From Thermodesulfobacteriota bacterium (GTDB lineage Bacteria > Desulfobacterota > Thermodesulfobacteria > Thermodesulfobacteriales > Thermodesulfobacteriaceae), in assembly GCA_013153525.1 (NCBI GenBank), contig JAADEG010000002.1:1-64000 (forward strand): a stretch of DNA of 64,000 bases. The letters run 5' to 3'. Under the pieces are notes generated by a model. The model was not told the DNA's origin, did not search any database, and saw only the letters and a program-made list of their open reading frames with translations. Within the stretch, counting starts at the first letter, position 1; each line of letters begins with the position of its first letter. Positions 38,373 through 46,928 of this stretch are shown in pieces. Position numbers and translations under genes: made by a program.

Positions 38373-38729
38373 ATGCCAAGGGCAAAAGGTGGACCTAAGA
38401 CGAGGAGAAGGCACAAGAGGCTTCTCAAGCTTACCAAGGGATACTGGGGGCAGAGGAAGAATGTTTACAGAAGAGCAAAGGAAACCTTAGAAAGGGCTCT
38501 TGTTTATGCATATCGTGACAGAAAGCAGAAAAAGAGAGATTTTAGAAGACTCTGGCAGGTTAGAATAAATGCAGCAGCAAGGCTTCACGGTATAAATTAC
38601 AGTAAGTTTATGGGTGGGCTTAAAAAAGCTGGTATTGAACTTGACAGAAAGGTTTTGGCAAATCTTGCTATTACAGAGCCTGAGACATTTGCAAAACTCG
38701 TAGAAATAGCAAAGTCTAAGTGGCAATAA
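38373..38729 (+). CDS. rplT: 50S ribosomal protein L20
   Basis: 118 aa; [67 protein letters not shown]. Confidence 0.98.
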   Translation: MPRAKGGPKTRRRHKRLLKLTKGYWGQRKNVYRRAKETLERALVYAYRDRKQKKRDFRRLWQVRINAAARLHGINYSKFMGGLKKAGIELDRKVLANLAITEPETFAKLVEIAKSKWQ

Positions 38730-39742
38730 TGTTTGAAAAAGAGGTAGAAAAGCTAAAAGAAGAGATAAAGCAGGCATTTGAAAAGGTAAAAGACTTAAAA
38801 GAATTACAAGAGCTCAAGGTCAAGTTTTTAGGAAAAAAAGGGCAGATTACTGGGCTCTTAAAAAGGCTTAAAGAGCTCTCTATTGAAGAAAAGAGGCGTT
38901 TTGGGAAAGAATTAAATGTATTAAAAGATAAAGTAGAAGAGCTTTTAAAAGCCAAAGAGAAAGAACTCATTTTCAAGGCTGAGGACAGAGACGAAGGGCT
39001 TGACTTAACTCTTCCAGGAAGAAGACCAGGAATTGGGGGGCTTCACCCCCTTTCTCAAGTAATAGACGAGTTGTGCGAAGCCTTTACCAGGCTTGGGTTT
39101 GAAGTAGTAACAGGTCCTGAGATAGAAACAGAATACTACAACTTTACTGCTCTTAACATTCCTGAATGGCATCCTGCAAGAGACATGCAAGCAACTTTTT
39201 ACCTTGAAAACGGTTCTATCCTAAGAACCCATACCTCCCCTATTCAAATAAGAACCATGCTTCAAAGAACTCCTCCTTTGAGGATCGTTGCTCCTGGCAA
39301 GGTCTATAGGTGTGATGCTGATGTGAGACACTCTCCGATGTTCCACCAGATTGAAGGACTGATGGTTGACAAAGAAGTTAGTTTTTCTGACTTAAAAGGG
39401 GTTCTGACCTACTTTGCAAAGGAGATTTTTGGTCCAAAGACCAGAGTAAGGTTTAGACCGAGTTACTTTCCTTTTACAGAACCAAGTGTAGAAATGGACA
39501 TTGGTTGCGTGATATGTAATGGTAAGGGATGCAGGGTTTGTAGTCACACGGGATGGCTTGAGATTCTTGGGGCTGGGATGGTGCATCCTGAGGTTTTTAG
39601 AGCAGTTAATTACGACACGAGTATATGGCAAGGGTTTGCGTTTGGACTCGGAATAGAAAGAATTGCAATGATAAAGTACGGTATAGACGACATTCGCTTG
39701 TTTTTTGACAATCACCTTTACTTTCTTCAAAGTTTTAGATAA
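38729..39742 (+). CDS. pheS: Phenylalanine--tRNA ligase alpha subunit
   Basis: ATG at 38729 overlaps the rplT stop (TAATG); HPLSQVIDELCEAFTRLGFEVVTGPEIETEYYNFTALNIPEWHPARDMQ; GFAFGLGIERIAMIKYGIDDIR. Confidence 0.98.
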   Translation: MFEKEVEKLKEEIKQAFEKVKDLKELQELKVKFLGKKGQITGLLKRLKELSIEEKRRFGKELNVLKDKVEELLKAKEKELIFKAEDRDEGLDLTLPGRRPGIGGLHPLSQVIDELCEAFTRLGFEVVTGPEIETEYYNFTALNIPEWHPARDMQATFYLENGSILRTHTSPIQIRTMLQRTPPLRIVAPGKVYRCDADVRHSPMFHQIEGLMVDKEVSFSDLKGVLTYFAKEIFGPKTRVRFRPSYFPFTEPSVEMDIGCVICNGKGCRVCSHTGWLEILGAGMVHPEVFRAVNYDTSIWQGFAFGLGIERIAMIKYGIDDIRLFFDNHLYFLQSFR

Positions 39743-39762
39743 AAAACTAAAAGAGGGGATTT

Positions 39763-42165
39763 ATGAGAGTTCCTTTAAGCTGGCTTAAGGACTTTATTGA
39801 GCTTAAAGCTTCTCCAGAGGAAGTTGCAGAAATTCTTACTATGGGAGGAATAGAGGTTGCCTGTGTAGAAGATCCTTACGAAGAGCTTGGAGAATTAATC
39901 ACGGTAAAAATTCTGGAAGTTATTCAAAAAGAGGACTTAAAAGAGGTTTGCATCTGTAAAGTTACAGACGGAAAAGAGACTTTTACCGTACTTACCACTG
40001 CAAAAGATCAGGTAGCACCTGGTAAAGTAGTAGGGGTTGCAAAGGCTGGATCTTTAACTTTTTCTGGAGAAAAGGTTGAGGAAAAAATCGTAAAAGGTAT
40101 TAAGTCTTCTGGTATGTTTCTTTCTCCTTACGAGGCTGGAGTTGGTGAAGAAAAAGACAAAATTCTTGAATTTTCAGAGGGCACTCCTGCTGGCAAGCCT
40201 ATATACGAGGTTCTTGGTATTAAAGAGCCTGTGCTTGAACTGGAAATTACTCCAAACAGAGGAGATGTTCTTTCTATAATTGGCACTGCAAGAGAGCTTC
40301 ACGCACTAACAGGCTGGGAACTAAAAGAGCCTGAATTTGAAGACTACTTAAGAGCAGGAAGGGATTTTAAAGGAGAAATTAGGATAGAAGAAAAAGAGGG
40401 TTGTTTTAGGTACATGGGAAGGCTTTTTGACGAGGTAGAGGTTGGAGAAAGTCCGTTCTTTATAAAAAAGAGACTGTGGTTGTGTGGGCTTGCAAGTATC
40501 AACAATGTGGTTGACATTACTAACTATGTGCTTCTTGAGCTTGGTCAACCCCTTCACGCATTTGATTGGGAAGAAATAAAAGGTGGAAAGGTCATAGTAA
40601 GAAGAGCTAACCCAGGAGAAGAGCTATTACTTCTTGACGGTAGAAAAATCACTCTTACTAATAAGGATCTTGTTATTGCTGATGCAGAAAGACCAATGGT
40701 TCTTGCTGGTGTTATGGGTGGAGAAGAAACAGGAGTTTCAGAAAAGACGAAAAAGGTCTTTCTTGAGGCTGCGTGGTTTAATCCAAAGTGGATAAGGATG
40801 AGTTCCAAAAGACACGGAGTTTCAACTGAAAGCTCTTACAGGTTTGAAAGAGGGATAGATCCTAATGGAGTGGAAACTGCTGTTTTAAGAGCAACGCAAC
40901 TCCTGATAGAAGTAGCTAAGGCTCAAAAATTCAGTCAACCAGTGGATGTATATCCAGTAAAATACAGTCCTCCACTCATAAGTCTTTCTGAGAAAAAGCT
41001 CGTTAAGTACTTGGGATTTTCTATCCCTTCGCAGGAAGTAGAATCCATCCTCGCTAAGGTTGGAAGAGTAAGAAGAATAGGTGAGGTTTTTGAGGTCGTT
41101 CCTTATTCCTATAGACAGGACTTAAAAATAGAAGAAGACCTAATAGAAGAAGTAGCAAGAATTTACGGCTACGAAAGAATTCCCACTACATATCCCAAAG
41201 GAGTTCTTTACAGTAGAGGCTTGTGTTCTGAAGCAAAAGTTGAAAACAGAGTAAAAACTCTCCTTTCTGCTATGGGATTTTATCAGGTAATTACTTATAG
41301 TTTTATTTCTCCTGACTTTGTGGATAAACTCATGTTACCTCAAAACGATGTAAGAAGAAGCGTAATAAAGTTAAGCAATCCTATTTCTGTAAACCAATCC
41401 ATTATGAGAACCACTTTAATTCCAGGGCTTCTTGATGTTGCCTGTTTTAACTTTTTTAGAGAGGTTAGCAGTTTAAAGGTATTTGAGGTTGGAAGAGTGT
41501 TTTTCCCGGCTGAAAGTGAAACAGGAGCAAGAGAAGAACTAAGGCTTGGAATTCTTCTCATGGGTTTTAAGGAAAAGGATGTATGGTACGAAGAAAATAG
41601 AAAGTTTGATATTTTTGACTTAAAGGGAGTTCTTGAAGAATTTTTTGATGTAATAGGAGCTGAGGTTAGGCTTGAACCTTATTCTTCTGAAAGCTTTTTG
41701 AAAAAAGGCAGGTCTTTTGATGTTTATCTTTCAAACGAAAAAATTGGATTTGCCGGAGAAGTTAAAGAGCTGGTATTAAAAGCTTATGACATAAAACCTC
41801 CTGTTCTCGTTGCAGAAGTTGACCTTGAGTGGCTTAAAGATCTCGTTGAAGAAGGAATTAAAAAAGAGGTTAAAAAGCCTCCAAAGTATCCTTCAACCTT
41901 CAGGGATGTTACTTGTATAATGGACAAAGAAGTAAAAGTCGGAGATGTTATAAACTTCGTGCTTTCTATGGGAATTGAATATTTAGAGAGGGTTGCTTGT
42001 ATAAAGATATACGAAGGAGCTCCTATCCCAGAAGGTAAAAAAAGCGTTAGTTTAAGATTTTGGTACAGAGCAGAGGACAGAACCCTTACAGACGAGGAGG
42101 TTAACGAAATTCAGGAAAGGGTTGCTAAGGCTATATTTGAAAAATTTAACGCTCAACCGAGGTAA
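39763..42165 (+). CDS. pheT: Phenylalanine--tRNA ligase beta subunit
   Basis: 800 aa; MRVPLSWLKDFI, LEITPNRGDVLSIIGTARELHAL, NNVVDITNYVLLELGQPLHAFD, YPSTFRDVTCI. Confidence 0.98.
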   Translation: MRVPLSWLKDFIELKASPEEVAEILTMGGIEVACVEDPYEELGELITVKILEVIQKEDLKEVCICKVTDGKETFTVLTTAKDQVAPGKVVGVAKAGSLTFSGEKVEEKIVKGIKSSGMFLSPYEAGVGEEKDKILEFSEGTPAGKPIYEVLGIKEPVLELEITPNRGDVLSIIGTARELHALTGWELKEPEFEDYLRAGRDFKGEIRIEEKEGCFRYMGRLFDEVEVGESPFFIKKRLWLCGLASINNVVDITNYVLLELGQPLHAFDWEEIKGGKVIVRRANPGEELLLLDGRKITLTNKDLVIADAERPMVLAGVMGGEETGVSEKTKKVFLEAAWFNPKWIRMSSKRHGVSTESSYRFERGIDPNGVETAVLRATQLLIEVAKAQKFSQPVDVYPVKYSPPLISLSEKKLVKYLGFSIPSQEVESILAKVGRVRRIGEVFEVVPYSYRQDLKIEEDLIEEVARIYGYERIPTTYPKGVLYSRGLCSEAKVENRVKTLLSAMGFYQVITYSFISPDFVDKLMLPQNDVRRSVIKLSNPISVNQSIMRTTLIPGLLDVACFNFFREVSSLKVFEVGRVFFPAESETGAREELRLGILLMGFKEKDVWYEENRKFDIFDLKGVLEEFFDVIGAEVRLEPYSSESFLKKGRSFDVYLSNEKIGFAGEVKELVLKAYDIKPPVLVAEVDLEWLKDLVEEGIKKEVKKPPKYPSTFRDVTCIMDKEVKVGDVINFVLSMGIEYLERVACIKIYEGAPIPEGKKSVSLRFWYRAEDRTLTDEEVNEIQERVAKAIFEKFNAQPR

Positions 42166-42167
42166 AA

Positions 42168-42461
42168 ATGGCAACTATTACGAAAAAAGAGGTTGCAGAA
42201 AAGTTACACAAAAAAGTAGGGCTTCCTAAAAGGCTTTTGATAAACATTATCGACGAAATTCTTGAGGAGATTAAGTGTGCTCTTGAAAGAGAGGAAGAAG
42301 TACAGATAGTCAGATTTGGAAGTTTTATACCTTACAAGACGAAGGGAAGGATTGCGAGAAACTTAAAAACAGGAGAACAGGTGGTAGTACCACCTTTTAA
42401 AAAGGTTGTTTTTAAAATAGCGCCTCAGTTTAAGGCTGAGATACATAATGAAAAGGGCTAA
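42168..42461 (+). CDS. HU/IHF family DNA-binding protein
   Basis: 97 aa; VQIVRFGSFIPYKTKGRIARNLKTGEQVVVPPFKKVVFKIAPQFK; position after pheT as for ihfA. Confidence 0.92.
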   Translation: MATITKKEVAEKLHKKVGLPKRLLINIIDEILEEIKCALEREEEVQIVRFGSFIPYKTKGRIARNLKTGEQVVVPPFKKVVFKIAPQFKAEIHNEKG

Positions 42462-42813
42462 AACTTCTGGCAGAGGAGCTCTTTACATTCCTCTGTCAAA
42501 GGTTGCAGAGTCTTTGAATCTTAAGCCTCACATACTTTATTATTGGGAGAAAAAGTTTCCAGAGCTTAAGCCTTATAAAATTTCTCAAAGAAAGTTTTAC
42601 AAAGAAGAGCAAATTGAATTATTAAAAAAAATCAAACATCTTACAGAGCAGGGTTACACCCTTGATGCAGCTAAAAAACTAATAAAGTCTCACAAAAATT
42701 TGGTATTTTCCAAGGAAAAAGTTTCAACTCCAAAAAAGAAGGGAAAAAAGGATCTTTCAGAAGTATTAAAAGAGGTTCTCAAAGAGCTTAAGGAAATTTA
42801 CAAAGCTCTTTAA
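42448..42813 (+). CDS. MerR family transcriptional regulator
   Basis: 121 aa; SKVAESLNLKPHILYYWEKKFPELKPYKISQRKFYKEEQIELLKKIKHLTEQGYTLDAAKKLI. Confidence 0.9.
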   Translation: MKRAKTSGRGALYIPLSKVAESLNLKPHILYYWEKKFPELKPYKISQRKFYKEEQIELLKKIKHLTEQGYTLDAAKKLIKSHKNLVFSKEKVSTPKKKGKKDLSEVLKEVLKELKEIYKAL

Positions 42814-42837
42814 TAAAATTGAGAATAAATTTTCGGG

Positions 42838-42866
42838 TTGATTTTTTTTAATTTATAAATTAATAT
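42838..42866 (+). promoter_or_regulatory. Putative sigma70 promoter TTGATT-N17-TAATAT
   Basis: Boxes at 42838-42843 and 42861-42866, upstream of the HMGL-Cache gene. Confidence 0.65.
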
Positions 42867-42921
42867 TGGTAAAGGCATTCTGGATTAACCAAAAAATCTT
42901 TAGAATAAAAGGGGGTTTTCT

Positions 42922-44724
42922 ATGCTTAAGTACAAACCTAAAAGAGAAGATTATCCTCTTAAGGATGTAGAAACTCCTAATCTTTTTAAGGAATTTTTTC
43001 CTTATCAACAACCTCCTAAGATATTTTTTGACGGAAAGTACATTCCACCACAACCAGCAGAAGAGTTTTACATTACTGACACCACTTTTAGAGACGGACA
43101 ACAGGCAAGAGTCCCTTATACTCCAGAACAAATAGAAACCATTTTTAAACTTTTACACAAGTTGAGTGGACCTAATGGCGTAATAAGACAAACCGAGTTT
43201 TTCCTTTACACTGCAAAAGATAGAGAAGCCCTTGAAAGGTGTCTTGCTCTTGGTTACGAGTATCCTGAGATTACTGGCTGGATAAGAGCAAAAAAAGAGG
43301 ACCTAAAGCTCGTAAAAGAAGCCGGTTTAAAAGAAACCGGTATGCTTACTTCTGTTTCGGATTACCACATATTTCTTAAGCTTCGTAAGACGAGAAAACA
43401 GGCAATGGAGGACTACCTTGCAGTCGTAAAAGAGGCTCTTTCTTATGGAATTCGTCCAAGGTGTCACTTTGAGGATGTAACAAGGGCTGATATTTACGGA
43501 TTCGTAATTCCCTTTGCAATAGAACTCATGAAGCTTCGTGAAGAAAGTGGTATAGACATAAAGATAAGGTTGTGTGACACCCTTGGAGTAGGAGTGCCTT
43601 ACAGTGAGGCATGTCTGCCTATTAGCGTTCCTAAGCTTATAAGAGCTCTTATTGAAGAAGCAGGTGTTCCTGGAGAGCTTCTTGAATGGCACGGGCACAA
43701 TGACTTTTACAAAAGCGTTATAAACGCAACCGTAGCCTGGTTATACGGATGTACTTATGTCAACACTGCACTTTTAGGAATTGGCGAAAGAACCGGTAAT
43801 ACACCTCTTGAAGCAATGGTGTTTGAGTACATGTGCTTAAAAGGTACTGCAAACGGAATGGACACCACAGTAATTACTGAAATAGCAAACTACTACAAAA
43901 ATGTTCTTCACGAAAAAATTTCCCTTAGACAACCCTTTGTTGGAGAAGAATTTAACTCCACTAAAGCAGGTGTTCACATTGACGGAATTATTAAAAACGA
44001 AGAAATTTACAATCCTTTTGATACTGCAAAACTCCTTAACAGACCAATTCAAATTATCATTACTGACAAGAGTGGAACCGCGGGTATTGCTTACTGGATT
44101 AATACTCACTTTGGGCTTGAAGGAGACAAAAAGATTGACAAAAGACATCCAGGAGTTGCAAGAATTTACAAGAAAATCCTTGAAGAATACGAAAAAGGTA
44201 GAGTCACACCTATTTCAAACGAAGAAATGCTTCACTACACCAAAAAGTACATTCCAGAACTTTTCGTTTCTGAGCTTGATCACTTAAGAGATTATGTAAA
44301 TCAACTCGTCACTAAGTACATTGAAGACCTTGCCCAAGATCCAGACATTCGTTCCCTTGATCCAGCAAAAATGAAAAAAGTACTCAAGAAGTTTCTTGAA
44401 GACCACCCTTATGTACAATTTATATATGTAGTAGATGCAGAAGGGAAACCAATTATAGGACTTACCAACGACTTTGAATACGCTAAAAAGTTTGCAGAAC
44501 TTTTAAATAGTCAAACATTTGAAGACAGAGACTGGTTCGTAAAACCTATGAAAACAGGAAAAACCTATACTTCAAGATTTTACACCTCTAAGGTAACATC
44601 CAGCTTGTGTATTACGGTTTCTACACCTATAAGAGATAAGTACGAGGAGATAATAGGAATTATTGGTATGGACATAAGGTTTGAAGATGTAGTAAAAATG
44701 GAAAACGGCTCTTACGAGGTATAG
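42922..44724 (+). CDS. HMGL-family (2-isopropylmalate/homocitrate/Re-citrate synthase-like) enzyme with a C-terminal Cache-like sensor domain
   Basis: 600 aa; ITDTTFRDGQQA, EWHGHNDFYKSVINATVAW, GIGERTGNTPLEAM; C-terminus LRDYVNQLVTKYIEDLAQDPDIRSLD...VQFIYVVDAEGKPI...DRDWFVKPMKTGKTYTSRFYTSKVTSSLCITVSTPIRDKYEEIIGIIGMDI is Cache-like. No TM segment apparent. Confidence 0.8.
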   Translation: MLKYKPKREDYPLKDVETPNLFKEFFPYQQPPKIFFDGKYIPPQPAEEFYITDTTFRDGQQARVPYTPEQIETIFKLLHKLSGPNGVIRQTEFFLYTAKDREALERCLALGYEYPEITGWIRAKKEDLKLVKEAGLKETGMLTSVSDYHIFLKLRKTRKQAMEDYLAVVKEALSYGIRPRCHFEDVTRADIYGFVIPFAIELMKLREESGIDIKIRLCDTLGVGVPYSEACLPISVPKLIRALIEEAGVPGELLEWHGHNDFYKSVINATVAWLYGCTYVNTALLGIGERTGNTPLEAMVFEYMCLKGTANGMDTTVITEIANYYKNVLHEKISLRQPFVGEEFNSTKAGVHIDGIIKNEEIYNPFDTAKLLNRPIQIIITDKSGTAGIAYWINTHFGLEGDKKIDKRHPGVARIYKKILEEYEKGRVTPISNEEMLHYTKKYIPELFVSELDHLRDYVNQLVTKYIEDLAQDPDIRSLDPAKMKKVLKKFLEDHPYVQFIYVVDAEGKPIIGLTNDFEYAKKFAELLNSQTFEDRDWFVKPMKTGKTYTSRFYTSKVTSSLCITVSTPIRDKYEEIIGIIGMDIRFEDVVKMENGSYEV

Positions 44725-44725
44725 G

Positions 44726-45967
44726 ATGAGGCTTAAAAGGATTCTAAAAGTTTTTTTAATAATTTTTCTTCTTTCGTGCTATCAAGTTTCTTTAAAAAGT
44801 GTTTTTGCTCAGGAACTACCCAAGCTCGTAATAAGCCCGTCTAACTTTAGCAAAATTACGGTATTCGTGCCTGACTTTAAAGGTGACATTCCCTCTGTCA
44901 AAAAGTTGAGCTCTTTGTTTAGAAGGGTCTTAAATTATCACCTATTCGTGCTTGCAACTCCGTTTAAACCCATCTCTCCCTCTCCTACCTCTTACGAAGT
45001 AAACGGAACTTTTTACGAAAAAGCAAACACCCTCGTGTTAAAAGCTACCCTTATAAGTCTTGCAGAAGAACAGGCAATAAAAAAGTACATCATTAAAGGG
45101 GATCCAAAGTATCCGTATTTACTCGTGTATTACCTTTGTGATAAGGTAATAAAGGACATTTCTGGATACCCTGGAGTAGCGTTTACTAAAATTGCTTTTG
45201 TTAAAAGAGGCGTTCTCGGTGACAGACTCTACATAGCTGACTTTGCAAAAGCAAATCCAAGGTGCATAGACAAAGCACCTCTTATACTTTTTCCCCAATT
45301 TTCCTGGGAAGGAGACAAAATTGCTTACCTCGTGTATGAAAAAGGCGGATACCAACTCAGAATTTTCAACTTTTTAACCCTTAAAAGACACACATACCAA
45401 ATAAAAGGGCTTGCTTCTACACCTGTTTGGGTTCCAGGTGGAAAAAAATTATATCTTACGCTAACCAACAAAAAAGGGGTTGGAATTTATCTTTTTGACT
45501 TAAAAACGAAAAAACTCACTCCAGTATTAACCGGTAAAGGAGTATATCAAGCAAGTTCTGTGTCAAAAGACGGAAGGTATCTTGCTTATGTTTATGACCT
45601 TGGTGGAGACAAACCAAAAGTTTTCGTAATGGACTTAAAAACTCGTAAAAAAATTAGGCTTTCAGGAATTAGAGGCTACAACACCTCACCTAAGTTTTCT
45701 CCAAAAGGAGACATACTGGTCTATCTGTGCAGAAGAGGAGGTTTTACTTTTTTAAAAGAAGTAAATCTAAAAACAGGAGAAACAAGCAGTATTATTTTGC
45801 CTCTTTTTATAAAAACTTTTTGTTTTTCTCCTCATGGAAATTACATAATGGGTTATGGAGAAGGTTACAGTGGAACAGGAATTTACTTAATTCACCTTGA
45901 TTCAAAGCTATTTTTCTTATACTTAAGAGGTAAAAGTTTCCTTTATCCTGCCTGGAGTAGGTTATAA
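44726..45967 (+). CDS. tolB: TolB-like periplasmic beta-propeller protein
   Basis: 413 aa; signal peptide; FVPDFKGDIPSVKKLSSLFRRVLNYH; beta-propeller blades with DLKT...SPKGD-type motifs. Confidence 0.85.
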   Translation: MRLKRILKVFLIIFLLSCYQVSLKSVFAQELPKLVISPSNFSKITVFVPDFKGDIPSVKKLSSLFRRVLNYHLFVLATPFKPISPSPTSYEVNGTFYEKANTLVLKATLISLAEEQAIKKYIIKGDPKYPYLLVYYLCDKVIKDISGYPGVAFTKIAFVKRGVLGDRLYIADFAKANPRCIDKAPLILFPQFSWEGDKIAYLVYEKGGYQLRIFNFLTLKRHTYQIKGLASTPVWVPGGKKLYLTLTNKKGVGIYLFDLKTKKLTPVLTGKGVYQASSVSKDGRYLAYVYDLGGDKPKVFVMDLKTRKKIRLSGIRGYNTSPKFSPKGDILVYLCRRGGFTFLKEVNLKTGETSSIILPLFIKTFCFSPHGNYIMGYGEGYSGTGIYLIHLDSKLFFLYLRGKSFLYPAWSRL

Positions 45968-46903
45968 GTACCTTGCAAGGCTAAGTCCACTTACCATAGA
46001 TGTAGCTCTTAAAGCTGCATCGTAAGCTATGGTAAGGGTTTGAAGTTTTACTGCAAGTTCTGTGATGTCTGCTCCTTCTGTATCACCAAGATTCGTCTGT
46101 AAGGTCTGTTTGAAGTCTTCGTAAAGCTCTTTCTTAGTCTCAAGGTGGGTAATCTTTGCTCCAACCTCACACCTTTTAGCAGAAATGTAATCGTAGATTT
46201 CACCAAGTTTTGCAATAAACTTCTGAATGTCGTATTGTTCCTTCTTATAATCAACTGTGTTGTCTGCCTCAAGAGTTCTTTTTAAACCTATAAGCGTTTC
46301 AAATATACCAGAATTCATGAAAATCTTCTGTCCGCTTTCTCCTATGGTCATCCTCATGTTTACATCGTATCCAATTGAAAAGTCCTCTGTTGAACCTTGG
46401 TATATTACCTGTTCTATAACCTCACCATCTGGCAGACTTTGTTTTACGAGTTTAAACGGACCTTCTCCTTTTGGATAACCCGTTGTCTTTTCTCCACCAA
46501 ATAGGTACTTTTCACCTATGGAGGAGTTTGCCAAGCTTAAAATTGACTTAAGAATGGAGTCTATCTCGTTTGCTATAGCCTTACGAGTAGTGCTATTTTG
46601 AGTTGCGTTTGCTGCTTGTATTGCAAGTACTTTTGCCCTTGCAATTAAGTCCTGTACATTACCAAGAGTGGATTCTTGTGCCTTTAAAAAGGCTGTTCCA
46701 TCTTCTATAGCCCTTTGATACTTTTCTATTCTTGCTATACCCTGTCTGTAATTAAGAGCTAAAACCACATCTGGTGGATCGTCAGACGGACGCAAAAACT
46801 TCTTACCTGAAGAAATTTTTAGTTGATCTTTGTTTATCTCAGAAGATAACCTGTTTAAGTCTGCAAGAATACTTCCGTATTTGGTGTTCATTCCTATTCT
46901 CAT
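45962..46903 (-). CDS. flgL: Flagellar hook-associated protein 3 (FlgL)
   Basis: 313 aa; flagellin-like N-term MRIGMNTKYGSILADLNRLSSEINKDQLKISSGKKFLRPSDDPPDV; C-term QTLTIAYDAALRATSMVSGLSLARYL. Confidence 0.93.
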   Translation of the reverse strand: MRIGMNTKYGSILADLNRLSSEINKDQLKISSGKKFLRPSDDPPDVVLALNYRQGIARIEKYQRAIEDGTAFLKAQESTLGNVQDLIARAKVLAIQAANATQNSTTRKAIANEIDSILKSILSLANSSIGEKYLFGGEKTTGYPKGEGPFKLVKQSLPDGEVIEQVIYQGSTEDFSIGYDVNMRMTIGESGQKIFMNSGIFETLIGLKRTLEADNTVDYKKEQYDIQKFIAKLGEIYDYISAKRCEVGAKITHLETKKELYEDFKQTLQTNLGDTEGADITELAVKLQTLTIAYDAALRATSMVSGLSLARYL

Positions 46904-46928
46904 AGGGCATCACCCCTTTCGTTCTCCT

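Noticed and set aside
43901-44287. + strand overlapping ORF of 128 aa in another frame inside the HMGL-Cache gene
   Set aside because: Overprints a conserved catalytic region; low-complexity translation, no RBS.
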